Assembly: GCA_020635275.1 (NCBI GenBank)
Contig: JACKAA010000001.1
Location: 124,001 to 188,000 of the forward strand
Length of the DNA: 64,000 nucleotides
Origin: Ignavibacteriales bacterium
GTDB lineage: Bacteria > Bacteroidota > Ignavibacteria > Ignavibacteriales > Melioribacteraceae
Direction: 5' to 3'
The notes below the pieces were generated by a model. It was given only the letters and a program-made list of their open reading frames with translations, was not told where the DNA came from and did no database searches. Every line of letters starts with the position of its first letter. Positions within the stretch are counted from its first letter, which is position 1. This document shows, in pieces, positions 60,343-64,000 of the stretch. The position numbers and the translations under genes were made by a program.

Positions 60343-61713
60343 CTAGTCTTCTTTATATATAATGTTATACTTAGTAATTAGTCTGTGAAGTGATCTTCTG
60401 TCTAAACCGCATTCCATTGCTGTCTTAGAAATATTCCCTTGATTCTTTTTTAAATGATGAGAAAGATATTCGGTTTCAAACTCTGCAATTGTTTGTTCTT
60501 TTGCTTCTTTGTATTGCAGATTAATAAAATTACTTAAACTTGGTGCAGCTTCACTTATTAAATATTTTGGTAAATCTTCTTTTTGAATAACCGAAGTTGT
60601 ACATAAATAATAAGCTCTACCAATCATATTCTGTAACTCTCTAACATTTCCAGGCCAATGATAAGATTTAAGAAGTTCTTTTGCTTCCGGTGAAAAACTT
60701 TTTATTGGTCTATTTTCTTTTTCACATAAGCCCGAAAGATAATGTTCAAGTAACGGCATAATGTCATCTATTCTTTCACGTAAAGGTGGTATTTGCACCT
60801 GAATTGTATTTAACCTATAAAATAAATCTTCTCTAAAATTTCCACTAGCCACTTCTTTTTCCAAATCTTTATTAGTTGCCGCAATAATTCTTACATCAAT
60901 ATCAATTTCTTTTTGTCCGCCAACTCTACGAATTTTTCTATCTTCCAGCATTCTTAATAATTTAATCTGTAATGGAAGGCTCATATCACCAATTTCATCA
61001 AAAAAGAAAGTACCTTGATTTGCAAATTCAAGCAGTCCAGGTTTTGTTTTAACCGCTCCTGTAAAAGCTCCTCTTTCATGACCAAAAAGTTCACTTTCAA
61101 AAAGATTTTCCGGCAGTGCTCCACAGTTAACAGGTACAAATGGCTGATCGTGTCTATTACTAAGTTTGTGTATTACTCTTGCTATTAATTCCTTACCTGT
61201 TCCACTTTCACCTACAATCAAAACGTTCATCATTTGCGGGGCAATTTTTCTAACAACATTTAACACATCTTTCATTTCACTACTTTTGTAAATAATGCCT
61301 TCCGTTTCAATTATTGGATCACTAACGTTATCATGAGATTCTTTTTCCTCAACGGCTTGCAACGCCTTATCTATGCACTCAAATAATTTTTTTGAAGTAA
61401 ATGGTTTTTCAATAAAATCAAAGGCTCCAAGCTGCATTGCTTCAACGCTTGCTTCAATTGTTCCATAACCGGAAATCATAATTACTTTTGATTCCGGAAT
61501 ATATTCTTTGGCATATTTCAGCATATCAATACCGGAATATTCATTCATTTTTAGATCAGTTAATATTAAATCAAATTTTTGTGATTTAATAATTTCTATT
61601 GCTTGTTTAGGATCTTGTATGGTTGTAATATTGAATATTTTTTTGCTTGAAAGAATCTTTTCAAGACTAATCAGCATTTCTTTTTCATCATCGATAATAA
61701 GAACATTAAGCAT
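60343..61713 (-). CDS. NtrC-type sigma54 response regulator
   Basis: A 456-residue regulator. Receiver 1-120 with D8-D9, phospho-acceptor D53 (LTDLKM) and K103. AAA+ domain about 140-375 with GESGTGKE, the canonical GAFTGA loop (unlike the two PAS activators) and FFDEIGDM. A Fis-type helix-turn-helix ends the protein (NISKTAMECGLDRRSLHRLI). Its start overlaps the end of the upstream kinase gene by eight bases, so the two form a coupled two-component pair. Its target promoters are not obvious in this window. Confidence 0.94.
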   Translation of the reverse strand: MLNVLIIDDEKEMLISLEKILSSKKIFNITTIQDPKQAIEIIKSQKFDLILTDLKMNEYSGIDMLKYAKEYIPESKVIMISGYGTIEASVEAMQLGAFDFIEKPFTSKKLFECIDKALQAVEEKESHDNVSDPIIETEGIIYKSSEMKDVLNVVRKIAPQMMNVLIVGESGTGKELIARVIHKLSNRHDQPFVPVNCGALPENLFESELFGHERGAFTGAVKTKPGLLEFANQGTFFFDEIGDMSLPLQIKLLRMLEDRKIRRVGGQKEIDIDVRIIAATNKDLEKEVASGNFREDLFYRLNTIQVQIPPLRERIDDIMPLLEHYLSGLCEKENRPIKSFSPEAKELLKSYHWPGNVRELQNMIGRAYYLCTTSVIQKEDLPKYLISEAAPSLSNFINLQYKEAKEQTIAEFETEYLSHHLKKNQGNISKTAMECGLDRRSLHRLITKYNIIYKED

Positions 61714-63187
61714 TTTTCAATTCCCCCAGAAAAGTAATAGTAAACGTTGTCCCTTCGTTTATTTTACTCTTACAATTAATTTCAGCATTATGATTTTTAC
61801 AAATATTTTGAACAATATACAATCCCAATCCGGTTCCTTTATCAGAAGTTTTTTCAGTATAAAATGGTGAGAATATTTTATCTAATGATTCTTCTTCTAT
61901 TCCAATTCCATTATCATTTATAATCAACTGTATTTTATCTTCACTATTTTTTTGAACTATCACTTTTAGTTCACCGCCATTAGGCAAAGCATCAACTGCA
62001 TTACTAATTAAATTAAGTAGAACCTGTTCAATTTGATTTGGATCGCCGTAAACCAAAGCTTTACTTAATTTAATTTCTCTTATGAGATAGATTTTTTTCT
62101 TTTTAATAAGTGGTTCTAACATATCAATAATATTTTCAACATGTATTACTAAATCAAATTCAGCAAATGTTTTGGATAATTTTTTGCTATGCTTTAGTAT
62201 ATTTCCGGTCACTTTGGAGATTTTGTCGATTTGATTATTAATTACTTCAAGATCATCTTGATATGGTTTCAAATTTGAATTATTGTCCGCTTCATAAATT
62301 AAATAATCTGTTCTGGACATAACAATTGCCGAATGGTTATTTATATCATGAGCCATTGATGCAGTTAATTCACCCAGAGTCACCATTTTATCAGCTCTCT
62401 GTAATTGTTCATAATGCATTTCATCAATTTTTTCACGAGAATCATTTAATTCCTTAGCCATTCTATTGTAATGATAATTTAATATCGAAAATTCATCCCC
62501 GCCTTCAGCAGGCAGTCTCATATTTAAATTACCTTTTTCAATAGCATCAAGAGCAAGTATAAAACTATTCAATGGTTTATTAACATATTTATTGAACATT
62601 GAATAAAATACAAGCGCCAGAAGAAATATTAAAAGTGTTCCAAGAAAAATTAAATGAAAAGACCCAGTGTAAAAATTTATTTCTGCTTTTGTTAAATCGG
62701 TATCTACATCTAAATAAGATATTATCTTATTTTCTCCATGGCAAGGCTGGCAACGTTCTTCAATTATAATTGGCTGAATTGCTTTATAAACATTTGAATG
62801 TTTATCCAAATAGACTTCACGTTTATCAATTTTCAATATGTTTTCTTCAACATGTCCTGGAGAAATTATGTTTATACTCTTTCCAATTTCTTTTGGATCA
62901 TCAGTATATTTAATAGTGCCTTCTTCATTAAAAATTCTAATATGTTCAATTGATTGATTTTGCGAAATCTGTTCTACAATTTTTTGAATATTTTTTTCAT
63001 CGCCTTTCATCATTGAATCATTGAGACCCTCTATCATCAAATCAATCACAGTTTCAACCATTAAAATTGATCTATCTTGAAAATTCTTTTCAACCTGACT
63101 AAGTAAAAACCAAACAGGAATACCAACACTAAAAATTATAAGAATTATAGAAAGTACTATGAATTTACTTTTAATAGTTTTAAACAT
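61706..63187 (-). CDS. Haem-c sensor histidine kinase
   Basis: A 493-residue kinase. Helices at 10-30 and 175-197 enclose a periplasmic sensor domain related to that of the kinase at 22580 (IRIFNEEGTIKYTDDPKEIGKSI here). It keeps one haem-c motif, CQPCH (146-150), where the other kinase has two. HAMP follows (200-255), then HisKA with His280 in MAHDINNHSAI, then a normal ATPase domain without the zinc-ribbon insertion (LISNAVDAL, DNGIGI, GTGLGL). It overlaps its regulator gene. It likely reads periplasmic redox state or a haem ligand. Confidence 0.92.
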   Translation of the reverse strand: MFKTIKSKFIVLSIILIIFSVGIPVWFLLSQVEKNFQDRSILMVETVIDLMIEGLNDSMMKGDEKNIQKIVEQISQNQSIEHIRIFNEEGTIKYTDDPKEIGKSINIISPGHVEENILKIDKREVYLDKHSNVYKAIQPIIIEERCQPCHGENKIISYLDVDTDLTKAEINFYTGSFHLIFLGTLLIFLLALVFYSMFNKYVNKPLNSFILALDAIEKGNLNMRLPAEGGDEFSILNYHYNRMAKELNDSREKIDEMHYEQLQRADKMVTLGELTASMAHDINNHSAIVMSRTDYLIYEADNNSNLKPYQDDLEVINNQIDKISKVTGNILKHSKKLSKTFAEFDLVIHVENIIDMLEPLIKKKKIYLIREIKLSKALVYGDPNQIEQVLLNLISNAVDALPNGGELKVIVQKNSEDKIQLIINDNGIGIEEESLDKIFSPFYTEKTSDKGTGLGLYIVQNICKNHNAEINCKSKINEGTTFTITFLGELKNA

Positions 63188-63436
63188 TGTTCCTCATTAA
63201 AGAGAAAGTGAGATTTGCTTATGGTGACACTTATGTCGCACAGAGACTAAAATGCCACATTAATTTTAATTTATTTTACAAATATTAAATTTTACATCCA
63301 ATTTAATAAAATATTTTTCTTAAAAAAACTTGCAAAACTGCGCAAATTTAACGGTTTTGATAGTATTTAAAATTATTAGGAAAAAATAAATTATGGAATT
63401 TACAATGGCATAACATTTGACAATTATAAAGTAATT

Positions 63437-63817
63437 ATGATCAAAGTATTATTAATATCGGTTGATCAAACTATTAAATTATTTATCCAAGATAACTACA
63501 AGCATTTTCAATTCATTACATTTAATTCAACAAAAGATCCTTTGGATATAATGTCCCAGGTATGTATAACAAACCCATCCGTTTTAATTTTTGATGATGA
63601 TTTTACAAGTCCAAATTCCGAACATCTTCTAAATTCAATTAAGAAAGTTAATCCAAAACTACCAATTATTTTTCTAACATCGAACAGCAGTTTGGAGTTC
63701 GGGCGTATTATTAATTCAATTGGCGTTACATTTTATTTAATAAAACCTCTTTCAAATATTGATTTTTACGAATTTTTAAAATCAAGCATAAAGGAGAAGT
63801 CAGATGTTATTTTTTAA
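63437..63817 (+). CDS. Receiver-like protein lacking the acidic pair
   Basis: A 126-residue single-domain protein with the receiver fold order: VLLISVDQTIKLFI, SVLIFDDDFTSP, LPIIFLTSN and FYLIKPLSNIDFYEFLKSS with the conserved lysine. The first strand ends in SVD rather than the usual DD, and the acceptor strand reads FDDDF, so phosphorylation may be weak or lost. It lies 249 bases divergently upstream of the sensor kinase and 24 bases before an exported protein gene. A regulatory link to the kinase pair is possible. Confidence 0.75.
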   Translation: MIKVLLISVDQTIKLFIQDNYKHFQFITFNSTKDPLDIMSQVCITNPSVLIFDDDFTSPNSEHLLNSIKKVNPKLPIIFLTSNSSLEFGRIINSIGVTFYLIKPLSNIDFYEFLKSSIKEKSDVIF

Positions 63818-63841
63818 CCAATTAAATGCCAGGAGAACCGT

Positions 63842-64000
63842 ATGATGAAAAAAAATTGTTATTTACTTTTTATCCTTTTATTATCAGCATCATTGATGTT
63901 TGCGCAGGAATTAAAAGTCGCAACAAATGGTGTATCGCCTAGACAGGCTGCTGATGTTGCCGATGATTATTATGATCTTGCATTTAATGGTTTACAAAAT
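63842..64000 (+). CDS. Exported protein, N-terminal fragment
   Basis: The first 53 codons run off the window end. The N terminus MMKKNCYLLFILLLSASLMFAQE is a signal peptide. The mature start ELKVATNGVSPRQAADVADDYYDLAFNGLQN gives no known family. AGGAG lies eight bases before the ATG at 63842. It follows the receiver-like gene at 24 bases and is probably in the same operon. Confidence 0.65.
   Translation, partial: MMKKNCYLLFILLLSASLMFAQELKVATNGVSPRQAADVADDYYDLAFNGLQN

Noticed and set aside
63217..63260. GTGACAC-TTAT-GTCGCAC as the operator of the NtrC-type regulator
   Set aside because: The symmetry is imperfect (five of seven positions per half) and no second copy or matching promoter was found.
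63406..63420. Sigma54-like sequence TGGCATAACATTTGA upstream of the receiver-like gene
   Set aside because: The -12 element is GA instead of GC, and the implied transcription start would leave only about five bases before the ATG at 63437.

Overview
The window is AT-rich DNA from a bacterium of the Ignavibacteria/Bacteroidota-Chlorobi side of the tree. This placement is inferred from AT-rich leaders with weak ribosome sites, Bacteroidota-like secreted beta-barrel proteins, a chorismate mutase/prephenate dehydratase/DAHP synthase fusion and a four-helix-bundle insertion element. Eight multiheme cytochromes carry about 95 potential haem-c sites (CXXCH plus a few CX3CH/CX4CH), and two sensor kinases carry three more. 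No rRNA, tRNA or CRISPR array was seen.

Layout. 1-8.6 kb: the end of an AMP nucleosidase, small hypothetical genes, then a TetR regulator divergent from a LolA-like/ABC transporter/outer-membrane-barrel operon. Its two permease genes are separated by a four-helix-bundle insertion element, and a decayed copy of that element lies just upstream. 8.7-17.3 kb: a lone Phd/YefM-type antitoxin, an EamA transporter, an acetyltransferase, a YbdG-like MscS channel, a BtpA-family protein, an LpoB/COG3014 lipoprotein pair and the triple-fusion aromatic amino acid enzyme. 17.5-26.4 kb: a PAS/sigma54 activator followed by a sigma54-promoted operon. This encodes a NifX-like protein, a HybA-like ferredoxin, an NrfD/HybB quinol subunit, a 13-haem cytochrome, a haem-c sensor kinase with a zinc-ribbon-like insertion in its ATPase domain, and two receiver proteins carrying degenerate GcvH-like domains. 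26.5-38.3 kb: an electron-export locus. It holds a 23-haem cytochrome with a separate cytochrome b, a CbcL-like 16-haem/cytochrome b fusion, an ImcH-like NapC/NirT seven-haem protein, a tetrahaem c554-type protein and a porin/14-haem/lipoprotein-cytochrome set resembling a porin-cytochrome conduit. 38.4-50 kb: hemX-A-C-D-E-N-H-G-B-L, a nearly complete haem pathway from glutamyl-tRNA to haem. Mobile-type paired hairpins lie between the genes, and hemE, hemN and hemH contain single-base homopolymer indels. 50-54.6 kb: a second PAS/sigma54 activator driving a cytochrome lipoprotein and a double-rhodanese lipoprotein. 54.6-64 kb: an ATP-grasp enzyme, SppA, a TauE/SafE exporter, a Bor-type lipoprotein, a second haem-c sensor kinase with its NtrC-type regulator, a receiver-like protein and the start of a secreted protein.

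How the genes fit together (inference): the quinol-oxidising modules (NrfD/HybA, CbcL-like, ImcH-like, cytochrome b) pass electrons to periplasmic cytochromes and out through the porin-cytochrome conduit. The neighbouring hem genes would meet the high haem demand. Expression appears to be set by redox or haem-sensing kinases and two paralogous sigma54 activators, whose probable palindromic binding sites and -24/-12 promoters can be read directly in the sequence.
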